A stretch of 64,000 nt of DNA from Paraburkholderia phytofirmans OLGA172 (GTDB lineage: Bacteria; Pseudomonadota; Gammaproteobacteria; Burkholderiales; Burkholderiaceae), in the NCBI RefSeq assembly GCF_001634365.1, contig NZ_CP014578.1, forward strand, positions 4,154,001 through 4,218,000, written 5' to 3'. Position 1 is the first letter of the stretch. Each line of letters starts with the position of its first letter. Below the pieces are notes generated by a model, which saw only the letters and a program-made list of their open reading frames with translations, was not told where the DNA came from and did not search any database. This document shows positions 1 through 8,529 of the stretch, piece after piece. The position numbers and the translations under genes were made by a program.

Positions 1-254
1 TGATGTAGTCGCCTTTGTAGACATCCATATAGGTGTAGGTCGCCATCATGCCGATGTCGGCGCCGGCGGCAAACGCTTTCTCGCTGCCCGTCACCACGAT
101 CGCACCAATCGCTTCGTCGGCATCGAACTCGCGCAGCGCAGCGCCCAGTTCGTCCATCAACGCGTCGTTCAGCGCGTTCAACGCCTTCGGGCGATTCAAC
201 GTGACCAAACCGACCCGCCCCCGCGTCTCAACCTGAATGTTCTCGTAAGCCATG
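1..254 (-). CDS. paaF: 2,3-dehydroadipyl-CoA hydratase (enoyl-CoA hydratase family), partial
   Basis: Only the N-terminal 84 residues are in the window; the gene runs off the left edge. The start at 254 follows a strong AGGAGG site. Residues such as VGLVTLNRPKALNAL near 13-27 and the AGADI oxyanion-hole segment near residue 63 are classic crotonase-superfamily motifs. Crotonases hydrate enoyl-CoA double bonds. The assignment to paaF, which acts late in phenylacetate beta-oxidation, rests on its position divergent from paaN-J-G-I-K, as in other Burkholderia. A general fatty-acid enoyl-CoA hydratase cannot be excluded from this fragment. Confidence 0.82.
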
Positions 255-324
255 CCGCCTCCTAATGGTTAATGGCGCGCGAAAACGCTTCGCGCGGCCG
301 TCTTAATAATGCTACCATTCACCA

Positions 325-338
325 ACCAACCGGTCGGT
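325..338. promoter_or_regulatory. Candidate PaaR-type TetR operator
   Basis: ACCAACCGGTCGGT is a 14-bp palindrome with six of seven pairs matched. It lies in the 131-bp gap between the divergent starts of paaF (254) and paaN (386). TetR-type repressors of phenylacetate genes in Betaproteobacteria bind palindromes of this style and are relieved by phenylacetyl-CoA. No regulator gene is in the window, so binding is inferred. Confidence 0.55.
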
Positions 339-385
339 CAATTATTCGACAGGCTTTTCCCAACGTACAGACAAGCCCCTCTGCC

Positions 386-2086
386 ATGACACATCCGCTA
401 TTCACCAAGCACGAAGACACGCTGCAAAAGGCACTCACCGCGATTGAGACGCGCGGCTACTGGAGCCCGTTCGTCGAGATGCCCAGTCCGAAAGTGTACG
501 GGGAAACAGCCAGCGCCGACGGCGAAACCGCATTCAAAGCGCACCTGAACAAGACGTTCGAACTCGACCAGCCGTCAACTGGGGAAACCGTCGGCGCTGA
601 AGTCTCGCCGTTCGGGTTCCCGCTTGGCGTGCGCTATCCGAAAGCCGATCCCGATGCGCTGATCTCCGCCGCCGCCGCGGCACAGCGCGATTGGCGCAAA
701 GCCGGCCCGCAGGCATGGATCGGCGTATGCCTCGAAATCCTCGCGCGCGTGAATCGCGCCAGCTTCGAAATCGGCTACAGCGTGATGCACACAACCGGTC
801 AGGCATTCATGATGGCCTTCCAGGCCGGCGGCCCGCATGCGCAAGACCGTGCACTCGAAGCGGTCGTGTACGCATGGGATCAACTGCGCGGCATTCCCGC
901 CGGTGCCCATTGGGAAAAGCCGCAAGGCAAAAATCCGCCGCTCGCGATGCACAAACGCTACACCGTCGTACCGCGCGGCACCGGTCTCGTGCTCGGCTGC
1001 TGCACCTTTCCGACGTGGAACGGCTATCCGGGCCTCTTCGCTGATCTGGCAACAGGCAACACGGTCATCGTCAAGCCGCATCCGGGCGCGATCCTGCCGC
1101 TCGCGCTGACCGTACGAATCGCGCGTGACGTGCTGCGCGAAGCCGGTTTCGATCCGAACATCGTCACGCTGCTGGCGACCGAACCGAACGATGGCCCGCT
1201 CGTCCAAGATCTGGCGCTGCGTCCGGAAATCAAATTGATCGACTTCACGGGTAGCACACAAAACGGCACCTGGCTTGAGCGCAATGCGCATCAGGCTCAG
1301 GTCTACACCGAAAAGGCCGGCGTCAACCAGATCGTGATCGACTCGGTGGACGACATCAAAGCCGCCGCTCGCAATATCGCCTTCTCACTCGCGCTGTACT
1401 CGGGCCAGATGTGCACCGCGCCGCAAAACATCTACGTACCGCGCGCCGGCATCCGCACCGCTGAAGGCACACTGGGTTTCGACGAAGTTGCTCAAGCTAT
1501 CGCCGGCGCAGTGCAAAAACTGGTTGCAGACCCGGCGCGCGCCGTCGAACTGCTCGGCGCGATCCAGAACGAAGGCGTAACCCAACGTATCGACGAAGCC
1601 GTCAAGCTCGGCCGCGTTCTGGTAGAAAGCCAATCGCTCGAGCATCCAGCTTTTGCCGGCGCCCGCGTACGCACACCGCTCGTGCTCCAACTGGATGCTG
1701 CAACCGACCACGCGCAGTTCACCAAAGAATGGTTCGGCCCGATCTCGTTCGTGATCGCGACGGACTCTACAGCTCAGTCGCTCGACCTTGCTGGCGCGAT
1801 CGCCGCCGAGCACGGCGCGCTGACGCTGTCGGTCTACAGCACGGATGAAGCTGTGCTCGACGAGGCGCACGAAGCATCGATCCGCGGTGGCGTAGCACTC
1901 TCGATCAATTTGACGGGCAGCGTTTTCGTCAATCAGTCCGCTGCTTTCTCCGACTTCCACGGCACGGGCGCAAACCCGGCAGCAAATGCCGCGCTGGCCG
2001 ATGCGGCCTTTGTCGCGAACCGCTTCCGCGTCGTTCAAAGTCGAGTTCATGTTGAACCGAAAGCGGCACCGGCGGTAGCTGGCTGA
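386..2086 (+). CDS. paaN: Phenylacetate degradation aldehyde dehydrogenase PaaN
   Basis: A 566-residue aldehyde-dehydrogenase-superfamily protein of the PaaN type. It probably oxidises the ring-opened semialdehyde formed from oxepin-CoA. The catalytic cysteine is visible as Cys343 in SGQMCTAP, preceded by the FTGST and TEKAG segments of the NAD-binding core. I chose the ATG at 386; the open frame extends to 272 but lacks a good site there and would overlap the candidate operator. Unlike E. coli PaaZ (about 680 residues) there is no C-terminal MaoC-type hydratase domain, so ring hydrolysis would need a separate protein. It heads the rightward paa genes. Confidence 0.9.
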   Translation: MTHPLFTKHEDTLQKALTAIETRGYWSPFVEMPSPKVYGETASADGETAFKAHLNKTFELDQPSTGETVGAEVSPFGFPLGVRYPKADPDALISAAAAAQRDWRKAGPQAWIGVCLEILARVNRASFEIGYSVMHTTGQAFMMAFQAGGPHAQDRALEAVVYAWDQLRGIPAGAHWEKPQGKNPPLAMHKRYTVVPRGTGLVLGCCTFPTWNGYPGLFADLATGNTVIVKPHPGAILPLALTVRIARDVLREAGFDPNIVTLLATEPNDGPLVQDLALRPEIKLIDFTGSTQNGTWLERNAHQAQVYTEKAGVNQIVIDSVDDIKAAARNIAFSLALYSGQMCTAPQNIYVPRAGIRTAEGTLGFDEVAQAIAGAVQKLVADPARAVELLGAIQNEGVTQRIDEAVKLGRVLVESQSLEHPAFAGARVRTPLVLQLDAATDHAQFTKEWFGPISFVIATDSTAQSLDLAGAIAAEHGALTLSVYSTDEAVLDEAHEASIRGGVALSINLTGSVFVNQSAAFSDFHGTGANPAANAALADAAFVANRFRVVQSRVHVEPKAAPAVAG

Positions 2087-2170
2087 ATGGCGTAAGACAA
2101 AAGCACGGCTTTCGTCCTATGCCGTTTGGCCGAATGGACCGAGCCGTGCGCCCCAACTAACATGAGACAT

Positions 2171-2195
2171 CGGTTCGGCATGTCCCGCCGAACCG
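2171..2195. repeat. Inverted repeat upstream of paaJ
   Basis: CGGTTCGG at 2171-2178 and CCGAACCG at 2188-2195 form a perfect 8-bp stem with a 9-nt loop, ending 17 nt before the paaJ start. It could be an mRNA processing or stability hairpin between paaN and paaJ, or an operator. There is no U-tract, so it is not an obvious terminator. Confidence 0.45.
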
Positions 2196-2212
2196 TCCCA
2201 GTAGGAACCCAC

Positions 2213-3415
2213 ATGAACGACGCCTTCATTTGCGACGCGATTCGCACCCCAATCGGCCGTTACGGCGGCGCCCTGAAAGATGTCCGCGCCGATGACCTGG
2301 GTGCGGTGCCGATCAAAGCGCTGATCGAGCGCAATCCCGGTGTCGACTGGCGGGCAATTGACGACGTGATCTATGGCTGCGCCAATCAGGCCGGCGAAGA
2401 CAACCGCAACGTCGCCCGCATGTCCGCATTGCTGGCCGGCTTGCCCACGGACACACCCGGCGCAACCATCAACCGCCTGTGCGGCTCGGGCATGGACGCG
2501 GTCGGCACCGCTGCTCGCGCCATCAAAGCGGGTGAAGCGCGGTTGATGATCGCTGGCGGGGTGGAAAGCATGACCCGCGCGCCGTTCGTGATGGGCAAGG
2601 CCACCAGTGCGTTCTCGCGGCAGGCCGACATTTACGACACGACCATCGGCTGGCGCTTCATCAATCCGCTAATGAAGCGCCAATATGGCGTCGATTCGAT
2701 GCCGGAGACCGCGGAAAACGTCGCCGTCGAATTCAGCGTAAGCCGTGCGGATCAAGACGCCTTTGCGCTGTCGAGCCAGCAAAAAGCGGCCCGCGCGCAG
2801 CGCGATGGCACTTTGGCACAGGAAATCGTCGGCGTTGAAATTGCGCAGAAGAAAGGCGACCCCGTACGCGTGACGCTCGACGAGCATCCACGCGAAACGA
2901 CGCTCGAAAGCCTGGGCAAGCTCAAGGGTGTGGTCCGCCCGGACGGCAGCGTGACCGCCGGCAATGCATCGGGCGTGAACGACGGCGCATGCGCACTGCT
3001 GCTCGCGAATCAGGCGGCTGCCGATCAATATGGATTGCGTCGCCGTGCACGTGTGGCGGGCATGGCGACGGCGGGCGTGGAGCCGCGCATCATGGGCATC
3101 GGCCCGGCGCCAGCCACGCAAAAGCTGTTGAAGCAACTGAACATGACATTCGAGCAATTCGACGTGATCGAGTTGAACGAAGCCTTCGCATCGCAAGGGC
3201 TTGCCGTCCTGCGCACACTCGGTCTGCGCGACGACGATCCGCGCGTCAATCCGAATGGCGGAGCGATCGCGCTCGGCCACCCGCTCGGCGCATCGGGCGC
3301 GCGCTTGATCACCACCGCGCTTTACCAGCTGGAGCGGATCAACGGCCGCTTTGCGCTTTGCACGATGTGTATCGGCGTAGGTCAAGGCATCGCCTTGGTG
3401 ATCGAGCGGCTCTGA
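2213..3415 (+). CDS. paaJ: 3-oxoadipyl-CoA thiolase
   Basis: A 400-residue thiolase, full length for the family. It cleaves 3-oxoadipyl-CoA to succinyl-CoA and acetyl-CoA, the last step of phenylacetate and beta-ketoadipate catabolism. The nucleophile Cys90 (NRLCGSGMDA), His356 (GHPLGASGAR) and Cys386 (CTMCIGVGQG) are all present. The start ATG at 2213 has a GGAA-type site and gives the normal N-terminus (MNDAFICDAIRTPIGR); an upstream in-frame start at 2126 is unlikely. The closely similar pcaF would be indistinguishable by motif, but the paa context supports paaJ. Confidence 0.93.
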   Translation: MNDAFICDAIRTPIGRYGGALKDVRADDLGAVPIKALIERNPGVDWRAIDDVIYGCANQAGEDNRNVARMSALLAGLPTDTPGATINRLCGSGMDAVGTAARAIKAGEARLMIAGGVESMTRAPFVMGKATSAFSRQADIYDTTIGWRFINPLMKRQYGVDSMPETAENVAVEFSVSRADQDAFALSSQQKAARAQRDGTLAQEIVGVEIAQKKGDPVRVTLDEHPRETTLESLGKLKGVVRPDGSVTAGNASGVNDGACALLLANQAAADQYGLRRRARVAGMATAGVEPRIMGIGPAPATQKLLKQLNMTFEQFDVIELNEAFASQGLAVLRTLGLRDDDPRVNPNGGAIALGHPLGASGARLITTALYQLERINGRFALCTMCIGVGQGIALVIERL

Positions 3416-3461
3416 CACCAACGCCGCGCCGCCGATCAAAGAGACTTTGAGGAGACACCCA

Positions 3462-4253
3462 ATGTCATATGAAGCGATTCGCCTCGACATAGATACATCG
3501 AGTCGCGTAGCGACCATCACGCTGAACCGCCCTGACAAGCTCAACAGCTTTACGCGCGCGATGCACCAGGAATTGAGCACCGCACTCGACCAGGTCGAGG
3601 CGTCCAGCGCCCGTGCGCTCGTGCTGACCGGCGCGGGCCGCGGCTTCTGCGCGGGACAGGATCTCGCGGATCTCGACTTCACGCCGGGCGCGATGACCGA
3701 TCTGGGCGCGCTGATCGACAAGCATTTCAATCCGCTGATTCGCCGCCTGCAAGCACTGTCATTGCCCGTGATTGCTGCGGTCAACGGCACGGCCGCAGGC
3801 GCCGGCGCCAATCTCGCGCTGGCTTGCGATCTGGTGCTTGCCGCCCGTTCGGCGAGTTTCATCCAGGCATTCGTGAAGATCGGTCTCGTACCGGACTCGG
3901 GCGGCACCTGGTTCCTGCCGCAACGCGTCGGCATGGCGCGCGCCTTGGGGCTCGCCATCACCGGCGACAAACTGAGCGCGGAGAAAGCCGAAAGCTGGGG
4001 CCTGATCTGGCAAACGGTTGATGACACAGAACTGGCCGTCGCGGCAAGCAAACTCGCAGCACAACTGGCGCAGCAACCCACGCGCGCCATCGCCGCAATC
4101 AAGCAGGCGATGCGCGCTGGCGTGACGCAAACCCTGGATCAGCAGCTCGATCTCGAGCGCGATCTGCAACGCGAACTCGGCGCTTCGCACGATTACGCGG
4201 AAGGTGTGCAAGCATTCGTGGAAAAACGCGCGCCGCGCTTCGAGGGTCGCTGA
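3462..4253 (+). CDS. paaG: 1,2-epoxyphenylacetyl-CoA isomerase
   Basis: A 263-residue crotonase-family protein. PaaG isomerises the epoxide of phenylacetyl-CoA to oxepin-CoA and shifts double bonds later in the pathway. Visible motifs are TITLNRPDKLNSF, the oxyanion-hole segment GAGRGFCAGQDLAD near residue 60, and LVPDSGGTWFLPQRVG near 140, with the Asp typical of PaaG. The start at 3462 follows TTGAGGAGA. It lies 46 nt after paaJ and is followed almost immediately by paaI, consistent with one transcript. Confidence 0.93.
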   Translation: MSYEAIRLDIDTSSRVATITLNRPDKLNSFTRAMHQELSTALDQVEASSARALVLTGAGRGFCAGQDLADLDFTPGAMTDLGALIDKHFNPLIRRLQALSLPVIAAVNGTAAGAGANLALACDLVLAARSASFIQAFVKIGLVPDSGGTWFLPQRVGMARALGLAITGDKLSAEKAESWGLIWQTVDDTELAVAASKLAAQLAQQPTRAIAAIKQAMRAGVTQTLDQQLDLERDLQRELGASHDYAEGVQAFVEKRAPRFEGR

Positions 4254-4254
4254 T

Positions 4255-4716
4255 ATGTCCGCACAGTCGAACCACCCGGCCCAAATGACACCCGACGAAC
4301 TCGCTCGTGCAACCGCGGTCGCCATGTACGAAAACGACGCGTGCAGCCGGGCACTCGGACTCGAAATCGTAGAAGTGCGCCCAGGGTACGCGCGCCTGCG
4401 CATGGCCGTGCGCGACGACTTCCTGAACGGCCATCAAATTTGCCACGGCGGCCTGATTTTCACGCTCGCTGATTCGACCTTCGCTTTCGCCTGCAACACA
4501 CACAACATCAACACCGTCGCAGCCGGCTGCTCGATCGAATTCCTGAGGCCGGTAAAAGGCGGCGACGTGTTGACGGCCGAAGCGTTTGAGCAAACGTTGA
4601 GCGGCCGCACCGGCATTTACGATATTCGCGTCACGAATCGCGCAGAAGAAACCGTGGCGATGTTTCGCGGCAAATCTGCACAGATCAAAGGCAACCTGAT
4701 TCCTACAGGCGATTGA
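4255..4716 (+). CDS. paaI: Hydroxyphenylacetyl-CoA thioesterase
   Basis: A 153-residue hotdog-fold thioesterase of the PaaI family. These enzymes hydrolyse dead-end aryl-CoA esters and free coenzyme A. The HGGLIFTLADS motif is present, with His64 and the catalytic-type Asp73. The start is one base after the paaG stop, so translational coupling is likely. It has normal length, with no signal peptide or membrane segment. Confidence 0.92.
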   Translation: MSAQSNHPAQMTPDELARATAVAMYENDACSRALGLEIVEVRPGYARLRMAVRDDFLNGHQICHGGLIFTLADSTFAFACNTHNINTVAAGCSIEFLRPVKGGDVLTAEAFEQTLSGRTGIYDIRVTNRAEETVAMFRGKSAQIKGNLIPTGD

Positions 4717-4878
4717 ATAACAGATTGAACAGCAGAGTCGCGCCAAATTCGCAGCAGAGTCGCGGTACGTCCGCGACAACATTGGCAGCGCCCCCAGATA
4801 TAGCAACGAGTCCCGGGTTTTTGCGCGCTAGCGCACCGCACCCCAGACCCAAGCATTGAGGCAGCAAGGAGACATTCG

Positions 4879-6183
4879 ATGACCACCGCCCTTCCGCTCG
4901 ATCCCATCGAGACAGCCAGCCGCGACGAACTCGCCGCGCTCCAACTCGAACGGCTCAAGTGGTCGCTGAACCACGCTTACGAGAATTCGCCGGTCTATCG
5001 GCAAAAATTCGATGAAGCCGGCGTCCACCCAAGCGAAGTGAAGACCCTCGCGGACCTGGCGCGTTTCCCATTCACCACCAAAAAGGATCTGCGCGACAAC
5101 TACCCGTTTGGCATGTTCGCGGTGCCGCAAGAGCAGATTTCGCGGATCCACGCGTCGTCCGGTACGACGGGCAAGCCGACCGTCGTCGGCTACACGGCGC
5201 GCGATATCGATACGTGGGCGAATCTCGTCGCACGTTCGATCCGCGCCGCAGGAGCAAAGCGCGGCGACAAGGTTCACATCAGCTACGGCTATGGTTTGTT
5301 CACAGGCGGCCTGGGCGCACATTACGGCGCCGAGCGCGCGGGGCTGACGGTGATCCCGTTTGGCGGTGGTCAGACTGAAAAGCAGGTGCAACTGATTCAG
5401 GACTTCCGGCCCGACATCATCATGGTGACACCGAGCTATATGTTGTCGATCGCCGACGAACTCGAACGGCAGGGCGTCGATCCGGCGAATTGCTCGCTGC
5501 GCATCGGCATCTTCGGCGCGGAACCGTGGACCAACGACATGCGCCAGGCGATCGAAAAGCGCATGGGCATCGATGCTGTCGATATCTACGGCCTATCTGA
5601 AGTGATGGGACCTGGTGTCGCGTCGGAATGCGTCGAGACCAAAGACGGCCCAACCATCTGGGAAGACCATTTCTATCCCGAGATCATCGACCCCGAAACC
5701 GGCGAAGTGCTGCCGGACGGCGAACTCGGCGAACTGGTATTCACATCGTTGACCAAGGAAGCGCTGCCGATCGTCCGATACCGGACGCGCGATCTGACGC
5801 GTCTCTTGCCGGGCAGCGCGCGCACCATGCGCCGAATGGAAAAGATCACGGGGCGTTCGGACGACATGATGATCGTGCGCGGCGTCAACGTGTTCCCGAC
5901 GCAGATTGAAGAACTGCTGCTCAAGCAGCACGCCCTCGCGCCTCACTATCAGATCGTGTTAACCAAGGAAGGGCCGCTTGATGTCCTGACGTTGAACGTC
6001 GAACCGTGCCCGGAGTCGGCACCGGATACTGCCGCGCTGACCACGGCGAAGCAGGCATTGACCTATGACATCAAGGCGCTGATCGGCGTCAGCGCGATCG
6101 TGAACGTGCTGGGTGTAAACGGCATCGAGCGTTCAGTGGGCAAGGCTCGACGGGTGGTGGACAAGCGGAAGTCGGAGCTTTAA
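4879..6183 (+). CDS. paaK: Phenylacetate-CoA ligase
   Basis: A 434-residue adenylate-forming enzyme that activates phenylacetate to phenylacetyl-CoA, the entry step of the pathway and source of the usual inducer. It carries the P-loop-like SSGTTGKPTVVGYT near residue 95, YGLSEVMGPG near 237, the YRTRDLTRLL core and GRSDDMMIVRGVN near the C-terminal hinge. AAGGAGA precedes the ATG at 4879. It ends the rightward paa set, 162 nt after paaI, so it may have its own promoter. Its last roughly 100 bases have a decayed copy just downstream. Confidence 0.95.
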   Translation: MTTALPLDPIETASRDELAALQLERLKWSLNHAYENSPVYRQKFDEAGVHPSEVKTLADLARFPFTTKKDLRDNYPFGMFAVPQEQISRIHASSGTTGKPTVVGYTARDIDTWANLVARSIRAAGAKRGDKVHISYGYGLFTGGLGAHYGAERAGLTVIPFGGGQTEKQVQLIQDFRPDIIMVTPSYMLSIADELERQGVDPANCSLRIGIFGAEPWTNDMRQAIEKRMGIDAVDIYGLSEVMGPGVASECVETKDGPTIWEDHFYPEIIDPETGEVLPDGELGELVFTSLTKEALPIVRYRTRDLTRLLPGSARTMRRMEKITGRSDDMMIVRGVNVFPTQIEELLLKQHALAPHYQIVLTKEGPLDVLTLNVEPCPESAPDTAALTTAKQALTYDIKALIGVSAIVNVLGVNGIERSVGKARRVVDKRKSEL

Positions 6184-6216
6184 GCGAAGCGCCAGATTGC
6201 CGAAGGTCGATGCTTG

Positions 6217-6325
6217 ATAACGGCGCTGATCGGCGTCAGCGCCGTTATCAAAAGTGCTCGCCGTAAACAGGGCTGACAGCGCTGTCGACAAAGCACGCGA
6301 GTGTTGGACAAGCGGAAGCGGAGAG
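6217..6325 (+). pseudogene. Decayed partial duplicate of the paaK 3' end
   Basis: A stretch with GGCGCTGATCGGCGTCAGCG, then GTAAAC, GACAAAGCACG and TTGGACAAGCGGAAG closely parallels the last 105 bases of paaK at about 6073-6178. One frame reads ALIGVSAVIK, then after indels and a stop VLDKRKR, matching ALIGVSAIVN and VVDKRKS of PaaK. It has no start and contains a stop. It looks like a tandem duplication that is decaying. Confidence 0.65.
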
Positions 6326-6372
6326 AGCCGACTCACGCGGCAGCGTCCGTATCTGGAAGTCGCGCCGCTGCC

Positions 6373-6449
6373 GGGTGTCGGGTGTCGGGTGTCGGGTGTC
6401 GGGTGTCGGGTGTCGGGTGCCAGACGCCAGACGCCAGACGCCAGACGCC
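6373..6449. repeat. Two adjoining heptanucleotide tandem arrays
   Basis: GGGTGTC is repeated six times (6373-6414) and followed by a variant GGGTGCC. Then AGACGCC is repeated four times (6422-6449). The second unit is close to the reverse complement of the first (five of seven positions after alignment), so the two blocks could fold back on each other. They lie between the decayed paaK copy and the 3' end of mltA. Confidence 0.85.
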
Positions 6450-6518
6450 AGGCAAATTAGACACGGCAGTTCTCAGGTTCTCAACCAGGAAATCCGCCGC
6501 CCGGCCCCCGCCAAACCC

Positions 6519-7643
6519 TCACGAATTCGGTAACAACAGCCACATCCGACCGCCCTGCTTCATCTTGCCGGCCAGATCGCCGGCATCGTCGCCAAGACCC
6601 CAAAAGTAGTCCGCGCGCACGCCGCCTTTGATCGCGGACCCCGTGTCCTGCGCAAAGACGAGGCGATTCATCGGAGAGTTCGTCAACGGACGCGTGGTCT
6701 GCAAGAACACCGGCGTACCCAGCGGAATCGAGGTCGGATCCACCGCGATCGACCGCTCCGGTGTCAACGGCACGCCCAGCGCGCCGATCGGGCCGTCCGC
6801 GCCACCGCTCGGTGCACTTTCGCCAGATGGCATCTCACGGAAAAACACGAAGCGCGGATTGGTATCGAGCAATGCGTCGACCCGCGTGGGATTCGCGCGC
6901 GCCCATGCCTTAATCCCCTGCATGGTTGCCTGTGCCGGCGTCAGTTCGCCGCGATCGAGCAACCACCGCCCGATCGATTTGTACGGTTGATTGTTCGTGC
7001 CGCCAAAGCCGACCCGCATCACGCTGCCGTCTTCCATCACAACGCGCCCGGACCCCTGCACTTGCAGGAAGAAGGCTTCGATCGGATCGTCGACCCACAC
7101 GAGTTCGTTGCCGTTGAGCACGCCCGCACGCTCGAGTTGCGCACGCGCCGGCAGCGGAGCACCCGAGCGATAACCGGATGGCCAGCGGTACAGCGCCGTC
7201 TGATACACGCCGTGCCGCGTGCGCGAACCGCGCAGCAACGGCTCGTAGTAGCCGGTGACGAGGCCATCGAGGGTGCCGTCGTTGTTAGCTAACTGAAACG
7301 GCGTGAAATACGCCTCGAAAAACGCCCGCGCACTGGTAACGTCCAGATCGTCGATCTGCGAGGCCGCCGCGCATGCGCGGGCCCAGTTCGGTTGACGCGC
7401 AAGCCTCAGGCAGTTTTGCCGCAACGCCGCCGTTGCGCCGATCAGCGAATCGTCCTGCCACCCCGGCACCTGCTGCCAGGCTACCGCTGTGAGCCGCGTC
7501 GCGGCAATCTGCCCGGGTATGATCGCGGCACCCGTGGGCGGCGAAACCGAGGGTCGGACCGCGCCGCCGCCGCCGCAGGAAGCCAGCATCACCGCAACCG
7601 AAAGCGCGCCAAGCCATGCTCCGACCGTGCGGACAAAACGCAT
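6519..7643 (-). CDS. mltA: Membrane-bound lytic murein transglycosylase A
   Basis: A 374-residue outer-membrane lipoprotein that cleaves peptidoglycan glycan strands to 1,6-anhydro products. The start at 7643 yields a lipoprotein signal with a lipobox LASC at residues 20-23, so I prefer it to upstream in-frame starts as far as 7883. The barrel region carries VTGYYEPLL and QVQGSGRV. The C-terminal 3D domain holds AQDTGSAIKG with the presumed catalytic Asp333 and ADYFWG. The gene is divergent from the small membrane protein at 7672 and convergent with the paa cluster. Confidence 0.93.
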   Translation of the reverse strand: MRFVRTVGAWLGALSVAVMLASCGGGGAVRPSVSPPTGAAIIPGQIAATRLTAVAWQQVPGWQDDSLIGATAALRQNCLRLARQPNWARACAAASQIDDLDVTSARAFFEAYFTPFQLANNDGTLDGLVTGYYEPLLRGSRTRHGVYQTALYRWPSGYRSGAPLPARAQLERAGVLNGNELVWVDDPIEAFFLQVQGSGRVVMEDGSVMRVGFGGTNNQPYKSIGRWLLDRGELTPAQATMQGIKAWARANPTRVDALLDTNPRFVFFREMPSGESAPSGGADGPIGALGVPLTPERSIAVDPTSIPLGTPVFLQTTRPLTNSPMNRLVFAQDTGSAIKGGVRADYFWGLGDDAGDLAGKMKQGGRMWLLLPNS

Positions 7644-7671
7644 ACAATGTTCGTTCTTGATGGAAACCGCC

Positions 7672-7833
7672 ATGTCTGATCTGTTCGACGAATACCCGAT
7701 GCTCATCTTCGCGCTGGAATCGCTCCTCGCGCTCTTCCTGCTGGTCTTTATCGTTGTATGGACGTCGTCCGGCAAGAAAAAAGCCGCGCGCGCCGCTACC
7801 AATGAACAGCAAAAGCAGCAAAAAAGCCAGTAA
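7672..7833 (+). CDS. Small single-pass membrane protein, unknown function
   Basis: A 53-residue product. Residues about 10-35 form one hydrophobic helix rich in Leu, Phe and Val, followed by a basic, Gln-rich cytoplasmic tail (GKKKAARAATN and QQKQQKSQ). An alternative in-frame ATG at 7660 adds four residues. The ATG at 7672 has a GATGGAAA stretch upstream. It is divergent from mltA with only 28 bp between the two starts, so the genes share a promoter region. I recognise no family. Confidence 0.6.
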   Translation: MSDLFDEYPMLIFALESLLALFLLVFIVVWTSSGKKKAARAATNEQQKQQKSQ

Positions 7834-7879
7834 AGCTGCGCCGTAAAGCTTGTTAAAGACCGCGAGCCGCGCTCCCGGT

Positions 7880-8254
7880 TCAATGCAAAGTACGCGGCAT
7901 ACGCAGAATGAACTCGGGCACGGGTGCGTCAAAGCGCTCGCCGTCCTCCGCCACGCAGAAATACTCGCCGCGCATGGTGCCGACGGGCGTGGCGATCACC
8001 GCCCAACTCGTATATTCGAAGTGCTCGCCCGGTTTTAGCAGGGGCTGATGTCCGACCACGCCCAGGCCTTTTACTTCCTGCACGTTGTTGTCGCTGTCGG
8101 TAATCACCCAGTGACGCGCAATCAACTGCGCGGGCATCTGGCCGCTGTTACGGATAGTCAGCGTGTATGCAAACGCATACTGGCGGCGCTCCGGGTCCGA
8201 CTCTTCGGGCAGATACTGCACCTGCGCCGAGACGCTGAATTCGTACTGGCTCAT
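7880..8254 (-). CDS. apaG: ApaG family protein (DUF525)
   Basis: A 124-residue protein, the usual length for ApaG, which has a fibronectin-type-III-like fold. In Enterobacteria apaG is linked to apaH and its loss affects Co2+ resistance and Mg2+ efflux; the molecular role is not settled. Typical segments are YAFAYTLTIRN, LIARHWVITD, VVGHQPLLKPGE and GTMRGEYFCV. The start at 8254 gives the standard MSQYEF N-terminus. It is divergent from rpe. Confidence 0.93.
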   Translation of the reverse strand: MSQYEFSVSAQVQYLPEESDPERRQYAFAYTLTIRNSGQMPAQLIARHWVITDSDNNVQEVKGLGVVGHQPLLKPGEHFEYTSWAVIATPVGTMRGEYFCVAEDGERFDAPVPEFILRMPRTLH

Positions 8255-8493
8255 CCTGATTCCGGTCTGGTGAAACGAGCTAAAAAATCGCGGGAAGCCC
8301 CGAACGCCAATGGTTTGCGGGCGCATTAGCTAGGCGGCGCTTATGGTTTGGCATTCTGCTTGATGCGCGGCACGCCCGCAACCGGACAAATCCCTCTGGC
8401 CAAGGGCCGGTAAGACGTTTTGTCCCTTTTGCCGCGCTTGGTCGATGCCAGCCTCAAACCGCTTGCGAGCCGGGTCAGACGCGCACAAAACGG

Positions 8494-8499
8494 TAAAAT
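8494..8499 (+). promoter_or_regulatory. Possible -10 element of rpe
   Basis: TAAAAT lies 30 nt before the rpe start in otherwise GC-rich sequence. No convincing -35 is seen at the correct distance, so this is tentative. Confidence 0.3.
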
Positions 8500-8529
8500 G
8501 GCGTTTTCCCGCTTGCATCCGCCCCCGCC

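Larger units (their letters stand above)
6184..6518. other. Intergenic region between the convergent paaK and mltA
   Basis: This 335-bp gap holds the decayed paaK duplicate and the heptamer arrays. The short open frames over the repeats are repeat artefacts. I see no classical terminator with a U-tract; the repeat fold-back may serve that role. Confidence 0.6.

Noticed and set aside
2669..4102. 477-codon open frame antisense to paaJ and paaG
   Set aside because: It spans two well-supported genes and has no recognisable domain.
6373..6449. Possible CRISPR array
   Set aside because: The units are 7-bp perfect tandem repeats without spacers, and no cas genes are present.
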